Source: an uncultured Cytophagales bacterium (GTDB taxonomy: Bacteria; Bacteroidota; Bacteroidia; Cytophagales; UBA9547). Taken from it: DNA of 64,000 nt. The notes below the pieces were generated by a model. The model was given only the letters and a program-made list of their open reading frames with translations, had not been told where the DNA came from and did not search any database. The translations under genes were made by a program, and so were the position numbers. Shown one piece after another: positions 42,855 through 51,294 of this stretch (position 1 is its first letter; each line of letters begins with the position of its first letter). The DNA lies in NCBI GenBank assembly GCA_945957555.1, contig CAMFLX010000002.1, forward strand, positions 62,001 to 126,000. The letters run 5' to 3'.

Positions 42855-43577
42855 TCAATCCCCGTACTCCTCGTCACTGTCGTCATCATCTTCCACGTTC
42901 GTCTCGAAGAAGTCGTCCTGATCAAGACACTCGTCTAGGTGTTCCAACTCGTCACTGTCATAGTCGATGGTATAGGAGTCGTCAACCTCCTCCCAGTACC
43001 CCTCAAACTCCTTTACAAAGTCGTTGAGCCTCTCCCAGATGGTGAACACCTCGGGACTGTGGTCGGTGTTCATGGCAATGAAGTCCTCAATCTCGTCCCT
43101 GAGCTCAGAAAGCCTGTCCTTGAAGTCCTCCAAGTCCTCCTCATCCCACTCTATTTCCTCGCAGTCCTTGCGGAGCTCTTTCAACAGCCTCAGATACCTG
43201 TTGAGGTACACCTTGCCCTGTCTGGTGATCTCCTTGCGCTTTTTGTCCTCCTTGCTTGCAGACTCGCCCTTTTTGATCTCCAGTTCCAGCGTCCTGTTGC
43301 GCAGTTCGTACATCTTGCGCTCGTGATCCAGTTCCAACTGGCGGAACCTGAACTCAAGGTCACCATCCATTCCCTGAACGGGATTTTCGATCTTGTGGTA
43401 GGCAAGGTTCCCCTTGGTGTCCATCGTTCCGTAATGGTTCGTTGAAGCTCCCAATGTCATGTGCAACATCCTGTGCACAGTGGTCTTGCTGACGTTCAGC
43501 TCATTTGCTATCTCCGACATGGACATGCCACTCTCGTACATTTCCTTGGCCTTTTCTGCCGTTTCCTCGTTTGCCAT
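42855..43577 (-). CDS. HTH protein with acidic coiled-coil body, element-associated
   Basis: A 240-residue protein. Residues 1–35 form a resolvase/Hin-like HTH: ETAEKAKEMYESGMSMSEIA, then NELNVSKTTVHRMLH. A long charged helical region follows (FRFRQLELDHERKMYELRNR, LNRYLRLLKELRKDCEEIEW) with a very acidic tail (ETNVEDDDDSDEEYGD). I recognise no named family; proteins of this form occur next to excisionase and integrase genes in Bacteroidota elements. It may be a DNA-bending or transfer-related accessory factor. Same strand as the excisionase-like gene and integrase. Confidence 0.65.
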   Translation of the reverse strand: MANEETAEKAKEMYESGMSMSEIANELNVSKTTVHRMLHMTLGASTNHYGTMDTKGNLAYHKIENPVQGMDGDLEFRFRQLELDHERKMYELRNRTLELEIKKGESASKEDKKRKEITRQGKVYLNRYLRLLKELRKDCEEIEWDEEDLEDFKDRLSELRDEIEDFIAMNTDHSPEVFTIWERLNDFVKEFEGYWEEVDDSYTIDYDSDELEHLDECLDQDDFFETNVEDDDDSDEEYGD

Positions 43578-43665
43578 CTTTGTTGTGTTTAAAGGATTGT
43601 GTGAAATCTAAAAGTTGGGAACGGTCGGGCTGTATTCGTGGCCGTTCCCGATATGGACAAGGGGC

Positions 43666-43959
43666 TTACCCCTTGTATCCTTTTTTGAAGGCTGGGTTCT
43701 TGTGCGCTTTGAGGAAGGCCTCAATGTCCTCCATCCTGTAGTAGATCTTGTGGCCTACCTGTGAGAAGGCGATCAGCCCCTCGTCACGCCAAGCCTGTGC
43801 GGTGGGCTTTGATACGCCCATGAGCTTCTCGAACGATGCACTGTCCAGAAGCCTTTCTGCATCCCTTTTAAGGTCTGCGGTTGCCATTGCCCTTGCGAGG
43901 CTGTCGATCTTGGAGACCAGTACCTTGTAATGGTCTTCCGTCATTAGTTCCACGTTCAT
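43666..43959 (-). CDS. Excisionase-like helix-turn-helix protein
   Basis: A 97-residue protein. The second half is an HTH_17/MerR-like DNA-binding domain of the excisionase class: LMGVSKPTAQAWRDEGLIAF, then QVGHKIYYRMEDIEAFLKAH. The first half is a short helix region. Such proteins direct integrase toward excision or regulate element genes. A TTTGAAC–TTG–GTTCAAA palindrome at 43981–43997, just upstream of its start, could be its operator. The integrase is 450 bases further on the same strand. Confidence 0.82.
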   Translation of the reverse strand: MNVELMTEDHYKVLVSKIDSLARAMATADLKRDAERLLDSASFEKLMGVSKPTAQAWRDEGLIAFSQVGHKIYYRMEDIEAFLKAHKNPAFKKGYKG

Positions 43960-43980
43960 AAGATTATGGTCTGTGCTTGA

Positions 43981-43997
43981 TTTGAACTTGGTTCAAA
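43981..43997. promoter_or_regulatory. Palindrome upstream of the excisionase-like gene
   Basis: TTTGAAC–TTG–GTTCAAA, a perfect seven-base inverted repeat 22 bases upstream of the start at 43959. Position and symmetry suit an operator for an HTH dimer. Confidence 0.5.
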
Positions 43998-44317
43998 TGA
44001 ACAAAAAGCGTCCGACATGCTTTCCCCTTTCGGTCACAAACGGTAGGGATCGGTCACAACTTTGCCCGAATCTGCCCGTTTTCATCGCATTGAAAGCATC
44101 TTGATCCCATTTGTGGGCGGGACACCATCGCTGATCCCAACCAGTTTCAAACATGGCTCAAATCAAAGGAAAATATCTGGGACACTGTACCTGTTTTGCG
44201 GTCTTGTGCGGGGTTTTGTGCAAATATGCCGAACTATGGTGGATTTTGCGTGATTTTGCAGGGCATACGCAAGGATAGTCACACCCTATCGAAAAAACGT
44301 TTGGAACGGCATGGAAT

Positions 44318-44337
44318 GTTCCATATCGATATGGAAC
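44318..44337. repeat. Perfect 20-bp palindrome
   Basis: The half-site GTTCCATATC is followed directly by its complement, giving a 20-base perfect palindrome 75 bases after the integrase stop. Candidate protein-binding or recombination site. Confidence 0.6.
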
Positions 44338-44412
44338 GCTGGGGAACTGGCTGTATAGGGTTGGTGGAACGGAGGAAAAGTGATACTTCCCCTCCGTTTG
44401 ATCTATTTATTG

Positions 44413-45609
44413 TCAGGAGTTGAACACGTCCATAGCCCTGTCGAGATCCTCGTTCACGATCTTGGCATAGTCCAAGGTCATCAGGATGGTGGAGTGACCC
44501 ATGAGCTTTGAAACTTTCTCCACGGGTATACCTTTGCGCAACGCCCTTGTTGCCCATGTGTGCCTACCTATGTGGGTGGTCACCTTTTTGTCGATCCCCG
44601 CAAGCTTGGCGATTTCTTTCAGCCCCTTGTTGACTTTCGATGTTGCCTCCTGTATGGAATCGTGCAACAGTTCCGCATCATCCGTGTCAAGATCGTCATC
44701 CAGTACGGGGAACAGGTAGCCCGTCTTGCGCCTGTATTTCTCAATGATCACCAGTGACCTGTTGGGTAGTTTTAATGACATTTGCCCCTTGGTCTTGCGT
44801 GTGGTGAAGTGAACGTGTGAACCGTCCATCTTCTCCCACCTAAGCTGTAGGAGGTCTGAAATCCTTACCCCACCCGTCTCTGAGGCAAAAAGGAACATGT
44901 CCCTGTACATTTCAAGATCGGGATTGCCAGTAAGTTCCAGTTTCACCAGAGATTCCAGTTCGGTTTCGGTAAGGAAGCCCTTCTGGGTCTTTTCCGTCTG
45001 GAACTTAACCTGCCTAAAAGGGTTCTGGTGGTATTCTATTACCTCCTTGCGCAGTGCCTCGTTATAAACCGCCTTGAGGAACTTGAGGTTGTGGGTGATG
45101 GTATTGGTCTTGTTCTCCAGTTCGGTACGCATGTATTCGGTGAAACGTTCCAGAACGGGGTGTGTGATATCGGAGAACGATGCGTTCCTGTTCCCTAGAA
45201 AACGTTCCAGCTTGTTGAGGATGCCCATCCTGTCCCTGTACGTACCAATCTTCTTCTGTTCCTTGAAACGGTTCACCATCTTGTCGGCAAATGGAAAGAA
45301 CCCGATGCTGACTTTACCGTTCACCTTGTCCCTGATCTGGGTGGAAGACAGCGACCTGTCCACAGTCTGCGATTCGAGGAACATCGCCTGTACCTCGGCA
45401 AACTTTGCCTGTAGCAGGGCGTTGAGCCTTGCGCTGTTCTGTACGCTCGGGCGAACCCTTGTGTTTTTTTCGTCCCATGCCTGTTCTGGAACCATGATGC
45501 CAGAAGCAATGTACCTAGGTTTCCTGTCCTTGGTGATGCGGAAGTGGATAGGGCATTCGCCCCTCTTGTTAATCTTGTCCTTCCTGAATACGATCTTTAG
45601 TGTTGCCAT
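44413..45609 (-). CDS. Tyrosine recombinase / integrase of the accessory element
   Basis: A 398-residue integrase of the Bacteroidota mobile-element type. The N-terminal arm-binding domain (TLKIVFRKDKINKRGECPIH, PRYIASGIMVPEQAWDEK) is followed by a SAM-like core-binding domain (RFKEQKKIGTYRDRMGILNK). The catalytic domain has Arg in ETGGVRISDLLQLRWEKM, the HxxR motif THIGRHTWATRALRKG, His in LMGHSTILMTLDYAKI, and Tyr in the same segment. It is intact in length and active-site residues. It lies at the right edge of the accessory block, reading inward, which is typical of an integrated element whose attachment site is just to the right. Confidence 0.93.
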   Translation of the reverse strand: MATLKIVFRKDKINKRGECPIHFRITKDRKPRYIASGIMVPEQAWDEKNTRVRPSVQNSARLNALLQAKFAEVQAMFLESQTVDRSLSSTQIRDKVNGKVSIGFFPFADKMVNRFKEQKKIGTYRDRMGILNKLERFLGNRNASFSDITHPVLERFTEYMRTELENKTNTITHNLKFLKAVYNEALRKEVIEYHQNPFRQVKFQTEKTQKGFLTETELESLVKLELTGNPDLEMYRDMFLFASETGGVRISDLLQLRWEKMDGSHVHFTTRKTKGQMSLKLPNRSLVIIEKYRRKTGYLFPVLDDDLDTDDAELLHDSIQEATSKVNKGLKEIAKLAGIDKKVTTHIGRHTWATRALRKGIPVEKVSKLMGHSTILMTLDYAKIVNEDLDRAMDVFNS

Positions 45610-45895
45610 AATATCCGTTGTGTTTTACATTACAAATATAGGCAAAAATCAATACAAAAGGTAAACAATGGGGTAAACTTTTAGACCTTTTAGGGCTATT
45701 TTTTCTTATTGTGATTCAACTTAAAACAAGCTAAAATGCCTTTTAAAGTACAAATAGGGCAATATTAATAAAAATTGATTGAGATTTATTTAAACCTATA
45801 AGGTTTTAGAAACCTTGGAGGTTTATGTTAATTTAATGGATTTGGCAAAATGTTCGTCAATGAGGCTAGGTGGTCTAATGCACAATTGATTGCTG
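45610..45895. other. Integrase upstream region, candidate right end of the element
   Basis: AT-rich, no gene. GGTAAACAAT (45660–45669) and GGGTAAAC (45671–45678) match parts of the inverted repeat at 24797–24846. The imperfect hairpin AAACCTATAAGGTTT–TAG–AAACCTTGGAGGTTT (45792–45825) resembles a common Bacteroidota intergenic repeat. Confidence 0.45.
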
Positions 45896-45923
45896 TTGTT
45901 TTCATGTTAATTTATTAGTTTTG
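45896..45923 (+). promoter_or_regulatory. Putative promoter of nuoIJK
   Basis: TTG at 45896–45898 and TAGTTTTG at 45916–45923 are 17 bases apart. The start would fall close to the GTG initiation codon at 45928, implying a very short or absent 5' leader. Confidence 0.5.
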
Positions 45924-45927
45924 CATC

Positions 45928-46596
45928 GTGAGTTCATATTTCACAAATATCAAACAAGCTTTCTCTACTTCTGTTACGGGTCTCAAGCTCACGATGAAGC
46001 ATGTTTTCAGTGCCCGAAAGAGTAGTAGCAACTTTGACATCTCCTCTCCGGAGTATTTCAAAGATGCTGAGAACGGTATTGTAACGCTGCAATATCCTCA
46101 TTTTAAGTTGCCTGTACCTCAGGCAGGTCGCTATAAGCTGCACAACGAGATCGATGATTGTATTGTCTGTGACAAATGTGCCAAGGTTTGCCCTGTAAAC
46201 TGCATAGATATAGAGCCGATCAAGTCTACTGAGGACATTGGCTATACCTCTGATGGCTCCCTGAAAAGGATCTATGCAGCGAAGTTTGACATAGATATGG
46301 CTAAGTGCTGTTTTTGTGGACTTTGTACCACAGTTTGCCCGACCGAATGTTTGGTGATGACACCTGAATACGATTTCGTAGAAACGGATGTGAGCAAGAT
46401 GAACATTCCCTTTGGCGAGATGAGCGAAGCCGAGATTTTGGAGAAGAAAAGACTTTTGGAAGAAAAACAACAAGCTGCTTCAGTTGCAAAGCCGAATGTA
46501 CCTCCTGCGCCTGAAACCAACACAGATAGCAGCAGCAATACGGACGCTCCCAAACCCAAGGCCGTTTTCAAACCTGTCTTTAAAAAACCTAGCTAA
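45928..46596 (+). CDS. nuoI: NADH-quinone oxidoreductase subunit I
   Basis: A 222-residue peripheral-arm subunit of complex I that holds iron–sulfur clusters N6a and N6b. Two 4Fe-4S motifs are clear: CIVCDKCAKVCPVNCIDIEP near residue 75 and CCFCGLCTTVCPTECLVMTP near 125. The Pro/Ala-rich C-terminal tail (PNVPPAPETNTDSSSNTDAP) is longer than in E. coli. Translation starts with GTG (MSSYFTNIKQAF). It lies four bases before nuoJ. The expected upstream neighbours nuoG/nuoH are not adjacent; the mobile block ends just to the left. Confidence 0.95.
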   Translation: MSSYFTNIKQAFSTSVTGLKLTMKHVFSARKSSSNFDISSPEYFKDAENGIVTLQYPHFKLPVPQAGRYKLHNEIDDCIVCDKCAKVCPVNCIDIEPIKSTEDIGYTSDGSLKRIYAAKFDIDMAKCCFCGLCTTVCPTECLVMTPEYDFVETDVSKMNIPFGEMSEAEILEKKRLLEEKQQAASVAKPNVPPAPETNTDSSSNTDAPKPKAVFKPVFKKPS

Positions 46597-46600
46597 ACAT

Positions 46601-47104
46601 ATGGAGATTGTATTTTTGTATATTTTCTGTTTTATTTCGGTGCTTTCAGCATTAGGTGTATTGCTACTTAAAAACCTACTTCATGCGGTATTGTGTTTCA
46701 GTATTACCCTCATTAGTGTAGCTGTCCTATTTTTATATGGACAAGCAGAGTTCTTAGCAGTGTCACAACTCATGATCTATGCGGGCGGCATTCTTATTTT
46801 GATCGTTTTCGGATTGATGTTGACCTCCAAGATAGGGAGCAAACAAAGTAATACTAATAATTCCAACCTCTGGTCAACTGTTCTCTTAGGTCTGGTTTTG
46901 TTTGGTTTTTTCTCGAACAAAATTTTAAAACTAGATATATCTATTGTTCCTCAACATCAAGTGGCATCTATTCCAAAGATAGGCTATCTATTGCTTACCG
47001 AACACTTGTTCACCTTTGAAATGATCACTATACTTTTAGTGATTTCCCTAATCGGTGCAGCAATTATTTCTAAAGGCTTAAAAGACGACTCTCATGCAGA
47101 CTGA
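46601..47104 (+). CDS. nuoJ: NADH-quinone oxidoreductase subunit J
   Basis: A 167-residue membrane subunit of complex I. The start is ATG 46601 (MEIVFLYIFCFISVLSALGV); the frame opens upstream inside nuoI. Five hydrophobic segments are visible. The family pattern LLKNLLHAVLCFSITLISVA, LFLYGQAEFLAVSQLMIYAG and GGILILIVFGLMLT is clear. It overlaps nuoK by 11 bases. Confidence 0.95.
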   Translation: MEIVFLYIFCFISVLSALGVLLLKNLLHAVLCFSITLISVAVLFLYGQAEFLAVSQLMIYAGGILILIVFGLMLTSKIGSKQSNTNNSNLWSTVLLGLVLFGFFSNKILKLDISIVPQHQVASIPKIGYLLLTEHLFTFEMITILLVISLIGAAIISKGLKDDSHAD

Positions 47105-47381
47105 ACTCCTTATCGTTGGTCTGGCCCTATTTTGCATAGGCATGGTTTTGGTCATTTCCAAAAACAACGCCATTACGGTACTCATGGGTATCGAGATGAT
47201 CTTTAATGCAGCTCATATCAATTTTGTAGCTTTTAGTGCGCAAGACAAAATGATCGGAGGACAGATGTTTGTGCTCTTTTCTATCATCATAGCCGCTTGT
47301 GAAACTGCCATAGGACTCGCACTGGTTCTGCAGATCTACAAAACCTTCAAAACCAACAATCTCAACGAGATCGAGAAGTAA
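47094..47381 (+). CDS. nuoK: NADH-quinone oxidoreductase subunit K
   Basis: A 95-residue proton-channel subunit with three membrane helices. The family's buried glutamates are present, in LMGIEMIFNAAHINFVAFSA and IIIAACETAIGLALVLQIYK. It overlaps nuoJ and ends the cluster: nuoL, nuoM and nuoN do not follow. The remaining complex I genes must lie elsewhere. Confidence 0.95.
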   Translation: MQTELLIVGLALFCIGMVLVISKNNAITVLMGIEMIFNAAHINFVAFSAQDKMIGGQMFVLFSIIIAACETAIGLALVLQIYKTFKTNNLNEIEK

Positions 47382-47814
47382 ACATCTCTATCAATTTAGA
47401 ATTTCGATGTTAAGCTTTGTTTAAAAGTTTTACAATCGTGCAACATGACGCTTCTTAAGTTCTAACATTCGAATATTTTGTATTCCATAGATGAGTCTTG
47501 TCGTTTAAGCCATTAAATATTGGGGTTTAAATTTGAAGACAAAGGAAGGCACTATATTAGGAAAATCTGTTTGAGCTTTTGCCACAAATACAGCCTTGTC
47601 ATATTACGATCCCAATAGTTCAAGTAAAGCCCTGTATACATTAGAATAACCTAGCCTTTACATTCGACCACTGTAACACACTGACAACTTGATACTTTTA
47701 ACATAATGCTAAACTGGGCTTAACAGCTCATTGAAAGCCTATACCTAATTTTGAGGATCAGAAAATCACCTCTTTTATTTTTTAAAATCAATTAATCTTA
47801 AATCCTTTTTTTAA
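47382..47814. other. Long upstream region of the phytase/GDPD gene
   Basis: About 430 bases without a gene. CTGTAACACACTGACAACTT (47671–47690) weakly resembles a Pho box (two 7-mers 11 bases apart), but I would not rely on it. A very AT-rich stretch precedes the ATG. Confidence 0.4.
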
Positions 47815-50571
47815 ATGAATTCAAAACGTTTACTCCAGACATTTACCTGGGCTTTGGCAACATCTTGCACCATGGTGGCCCAAGCGCAAAACAAGCTAGA
47901 GGGTAGGGCTGTAGCACCGGCAGCTACTTTTTCGGCAGGACCGATCTCGGGCAAATATATAGGTACAGGACCCATTGCTGGTCAGGCGGTTCCTTTTGTG
48001 GGCCAACCGTTTCAAGGCATCTCTGCCTTGATTGACAACCACGATGGCACATACATGGCTATGCCAGATAATGGTTACGGCTCTATAGAAACCTCGGCAG
48101 ATTTCTATTTGCGTGTATACCGTATAAAACCAAGTTTCAAAACGGCTACTGGTGGTGCAGGCACTCTTGAGATCATTAACTTCTTGGAACTGAACGATGC
48201 CGACAAGAAAATCCCTTTTGCGATTGTGAATGACTTTACGCAAGAGCGTAAACTAACGGGTGCCGATTTTGACGTAGAATCCATCCAACGTGCAGCCGAC
48301 AGTACCTTTTGGATCGGTGATGAATTTGGCCCCTTCCTTTTACATTTTGACAAATCGGGAAAGCTCTTGGAGGCACCTTATCAATTACCAGATTTCGACA
48401 ATACTGGAAAATTTGTCCGTGCACCTCAAAACCCTTATAATGAGGAAGCATCTGCGCTGCGTCTTATGAATGCTTATCGTACCCATGCACAAATGAACGG
48501 CAATATAAAGGCACCTGTCTTCTCGCCTAATGCCAACTTAATTGATGACTCCGACACAACAACTGTGTCTGGAGACCGCAAGAGTCCAACGGGTGGTCTT
48601 GCAAAAGCTTCTACGGATCTCTTTAATGTAACGCTCCTTAAGGCGGGTGGTTACCCTGTAGTAGCTTGGACGGTGAACGACTCAGCATCGATCATGAAAT
48701 TGATGAACTTGGGTGTGAACGGCATCATCTCAGATTATCCAAACCTATTGATGCGCCTGGTACGCACTTATGACAAGAACAAAGACGGTCAGCCTGATTT
48801 CTTGGATGCGGATGGCCTTGTGGACATTAGCAAATTTGACGCTCAAGCGCACCGTGGCGGCAGAGGGCTTCGTCCAGAAAACACCTTGCCTTCTTTTGAA
48901 AATGGCTTGGATGAATTGGTTTCTACCTTGGAGATGGACTGCGGCATCACTTCTGACGGTATTCCTGTGATCTCTCACGATCCGCACATTCAAAACTCTA
49001 AAGCTTATAAAACCAATGGCGCTCCTTATACTTTGAATGATGAGGTATTAATCAAAGATCTGACTTTGGCTGAGTTGCAGTCTACATTTACCCTGAACAA
49101 ACTCTTGGGAGGAACTTGGACTGCACAAACAAATGACACCACGCTTTCTCCAGTATCGGTGGCCTTTATCAAAGCGAAAGGTATTGCGCATACCTATACC
49201 ATTCCAAGCTTGGAGCAAGTGTTTGATTTTGTTAGCTTTTATGTAGAATACTATACTTCAGGTGCTGGCAGTACACATCACGATGCTGTTAAAAGAGCTA
49301 AAAATGCGGCGCGTGTTCGTTTCAATATAGAAACAAAGTTCAACCCTAGAACGGATAACGACGAAAGAGGTGTTGCTTTTATCTCAAGAACAGCTCCGGC
49401 CGATTCATTTGCAGTAAAAATCGCTAAATTGATCACCAATAAAGGTCTAACACAAAGGGCAGATATCCAAAGTTTTGCCTTCCAGACTTTGCTAAAAGTA
49501 CAGCATGATTTCCCTGCTATTCGTACGGTATACTTGTTTACCGACAGTCCTAAATTGCCTACAAATGCCAACGATGGTGGCAACTTACAACCACAAGGTG
49601 CCGACAACAAGAGTCCTTGGCTCGCGGGCCTGTATTGGCCTTATAGAAGCACCAAACAGAGTAATCCTTTCCGTGCACAGCGTAGCGGTGGTTTTGAAGG
49701 TATGGCTTTGAGCATGGCCAAAGACAAACTGTGGCCTCTTTTAGAACTCCCTTTAACAGGCGATGACAGTAAAACCATAAGGCTTCATGAGTTTGATCTG
49801 GCTACAAAAGCTTATACAGGAGCACGCCATAAGTTCAAATATGGTCAAGGGGGCACCAATATCGGAGATTTCTGTATGTTCAACGAAAAAGATGGCCTCA
49901 TCATAGAGCGTGACAACAATCAAGGGCCAACTTCGTTGATCAAAAGGATCTATAAAGTTTCTTTTAACAGTACGGATACTTTGGCAAAGACCTTAGTGGT
50001 TGATTTGTTGGATCTGCAAGACTCTGACAATCTTTCATCGGGATTAACCACGCTTACAGGTGACTATGGTGCAGGCACTAACTACAAATTCCCGTACCAA
50101 ACTATAGAAAGTGTGGTGGTTTTAGACGCAAGCACTTTGGTAACGATCAACGACAACAACTATCCATTCAGCGTGGGTCGCCACGTAGGCAATACTTCAA
50201 CCACTGCCGACGATATCACTGATGACAATGAGATGATCGTGATCAAGTTGGATGAAAACCACAAACTGGATGCCTTGACTTCTACTGCTGACCAAAAAGT
50301 GCAAGCGGATCTTAATACTTTGGTAAGCTATCCTAATCCTTTTGGAAATAGTACTGTGTTGGAGTTTGCTCTAACCGAAGCAAGCAATGCAAGTGTGAGC
50401 ATCCAAAATACGCTGGGTGAAGAGCTGATACACATTAATCTCGGTGAGCTTTCTTCGGGAAGACACTCGCATACTTTAAGCAACTTGCAAGTACTCAGCC
50501 AAGGTTTGTATGTGGTAAAATTGAACACCAATGCTGGGGAACAAAGTCTAAAAGTGATCAAAACACAATAA
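47815..50571 (+). CDS. Secreted phytase-like esterase/GDPD fusion with T9SS sorting domain
   Basis: 918 residues. A signal peptide (MNSKRLLQTFTWALATSCTM … AQA) is followed by the first half of an 'esterase-like activity of phytase' propeller (~43–190: FQGISALIDNHDGTYMAMPD, FWIGDEFGPFLLHFDKSGKL). A fragment resembling the end of a GDPD domain follows (~270–318: VVAWTVNDSASIMKLMNLGV). A full glycerophosphodiester phosphodiesterase domain comes next (His346 in AQAHRGGRGLRPENTLPSFE, acidic EMDC, VISHDPH). The second propeller half (~605–810: FEGMALSMAKDKLWPLLE, DFCMFNEKDGLIIERDN) and a T9SS domain (YPNPFGNSTVLEFAL … GLYVVKLNT) close it. It likely releases phosphate or glycerol from phosphodiesters outside the cell. 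Confidence 0.88.
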   Translation: MNSKRLLQTFTWALATSCTMVAQAQNKLEGRAVAPAATFSAGPISGKYIGTGPIAGQAVPFVGQPFQGISALIDNHDGTYMAMPDNGYGSIETSADFYLRVYRIKPSFKTATGGAGTLEIINFLELNDADKKIPFAIVNDFTQERKLTGADFDVESIQRAADSTFWIGDEFGPFLLHFDKSGKLLEAPYQLPDFDNTGKFVRAPQNPYNEEASALRLMNAYRTHAQMNGNIKAPVFSPNANLIDDSDTTTVSGDRKSPTGGLAKASTDLFNVTLLKAGGYPVVAWTVNDSASIMKLMNLGVNGIISDYPNLLMRLVRTYDKNKDGQPDFLDADGLVDISKFDAQAHRGGRGLRPENTLPSFENGLDELVSTLEMDCGITSDGIPVISHDPHIQNSKAYKTNGAPYTLNDEVLIKDLTLAELQSTFTLNKLLGGTWTAQTNDTTLSPVSVAFIKAKGIAHTYTIPSLEQVFDFVSFYVEYYTSGAGSTHHDAVKRAKNAARVRFNIETKFNPRTDNDERGVAFISRTAPADSFAVKIAKLITNKGLTQRADIQSFAFQTLLKVQHDFPAIRTVYLFTDSPKLPTNANDGGNLQPQGADNKSPWLAGLYWPYRSTKQSNPFRAQRSGGFEGMALSMAKDKLWPLLELPLTGDDSKTIRLHEFDLATKAYTGARHKFKYGQGGTNIGDFCMFNEKDGLIIERDNNQGPTSLIKRIYKVSFNSTDTLAKTLVVDLLDLQDSDNLSSGLTTLTGDYGAGTNYKFPYQTIESVVVLDASTLVTINDNNYPFSVGRHVGNTSTTADDITDDNEMIVIKLDENHKLDALTSTADQKVQADLNTLVSYPNPFGNSTVLEFALTEASNASVSIQNTLGEELIHINLGELSSGRHSHTLSNLQVLSQGLYVVKLNTNAGEQSLKVIKTQ

Positions 50572-50592
50572 TAAGACGAAAGCCCAATTCTC

Positions 50593-50628
50593 AAAGGCCC
50601 TAGCTCCGCAAGGACATGGGCCTTTTTT
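50593..50628 (+). terminator. Terminator of the phytase/GDPD gene
   Basis: AAAGGCCC (50593–50600) pairs with GGGCCTTTTTT (50618–) around a 17-base loop, 21 bases after the stop. Confidence 0.8.
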
Positions 50629-50743
50629 ATGCACTAATTATACAAATCCATCAAGACTTGAAGTTGTTTAGATAAGGTAATAAATTAACAAAAAAGGCTC
50701 TCCGATTGGAAAGCCCTTCTTATTACAAAATCGATTTGGGGTT

Positions 50744-50968
50744 TTACTTCACAGAAACGGTATAGTTGCTGTTGTTTATATTATATTTAGTACCCTTTAC
50801 ACTTTCAAATTTGGTGTATGTATTGTTGTTGTCTTTTACAACTTCAACATTGCCAACCACTTTTATCTTTTTGGTATTTACACCATCACTTACCATTACG
50901 GTTTTAGTACATGATGCAAAGAACCCAAAGATCGATAAAACCAACATTAAGTTTATTCCTCTTTTCAT
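50744..50968 (-). CDS. Small DUF3060-like lipoprotein
   Basis: A 74-residue lipoprotein: MKRGINLMLVLSIFGFFASC with Cys20 as lipid anchor. The short mature part is a repetitive beta sequence (KKIKVVGNVEVVKDNNNTYT, KYNINNSNYTVSVK) like one or two turns of a DUF3060/beta-helix protein. It stands alone, antisense to its neighbours. A weak hairpin AAAGGCTC…GAAAGCCCTT at 50694–50720 lies after its stop. The role is unknown. Confidence 0.65.
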   Translation of the reverse strand: MKRGINLMLVLSIFGFFASCTKTVMVSDGVNTKKIKVVGNVEVVKDNNNTYTKFESVKGTKYNINNSNYTVSVK

Positions 50969-51294
50969 CTCTGTACTGTTTAAAATGTTTTTATTTCGAG
51001 TTTAGTCAAACAAAGTTAAGAAATTTCATGAAAATTAACAATTTCTTAACATATAATATTACGATAAAAGCTACTTAAAGGTTCCGAAAGCTATAAAATA
51101 TTCCAAATACATAATATTCAGTCTTTTGTACACTTCAAATATTGGTAACAATTAATTAACATAGCATTGTAGCCAGAAAATGGTTTTATAAAAATATTTA
51201 TTCTCTACTTCATAAATTGTTTGTCAATAATTGAATCTTTTCTTGGAAGAATTTTAAATTTGCTGCAAATTAGTGCGAAAGTAAATTGGAATAG
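50969..51294. other. Divergent intergenic region with a promoter for the BadF-type gene
   Basis: TAAATTTG at 51255–51262 matches TAnnTTTG, with TTG at 51231–51233; the start at 51295 would follow a leader of about 27 bases. Otherwise AT-rich with no gene. Confidence 0.5.

Larger units (their letters stand above)
43960..44412. other. Intergenic region between excisionase and integrase with palindromes
   Basis: About 450 bases without a gene. It contains the palindromes at 43981–43997 and 44318–44337 and several GGAAC/GTTCC words near the integrase 3' end. Confidence 0.5.

Noticed and set aside
24716-45803. TAAACCTATAAG shared near 24716 and 45791 as possible element ends
   Set aside because: The right copy lies in a common Bacteroidota intergenic hairpin and the sequence is AT-rich, so the match may be chance.
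47671-47690. Pho-box-like direct repeat before the phytase/GDPD gene
   Set aside because: Only a loose match to an E. coli-type consensus; Bacteroidota sites are not well enough known to support it.
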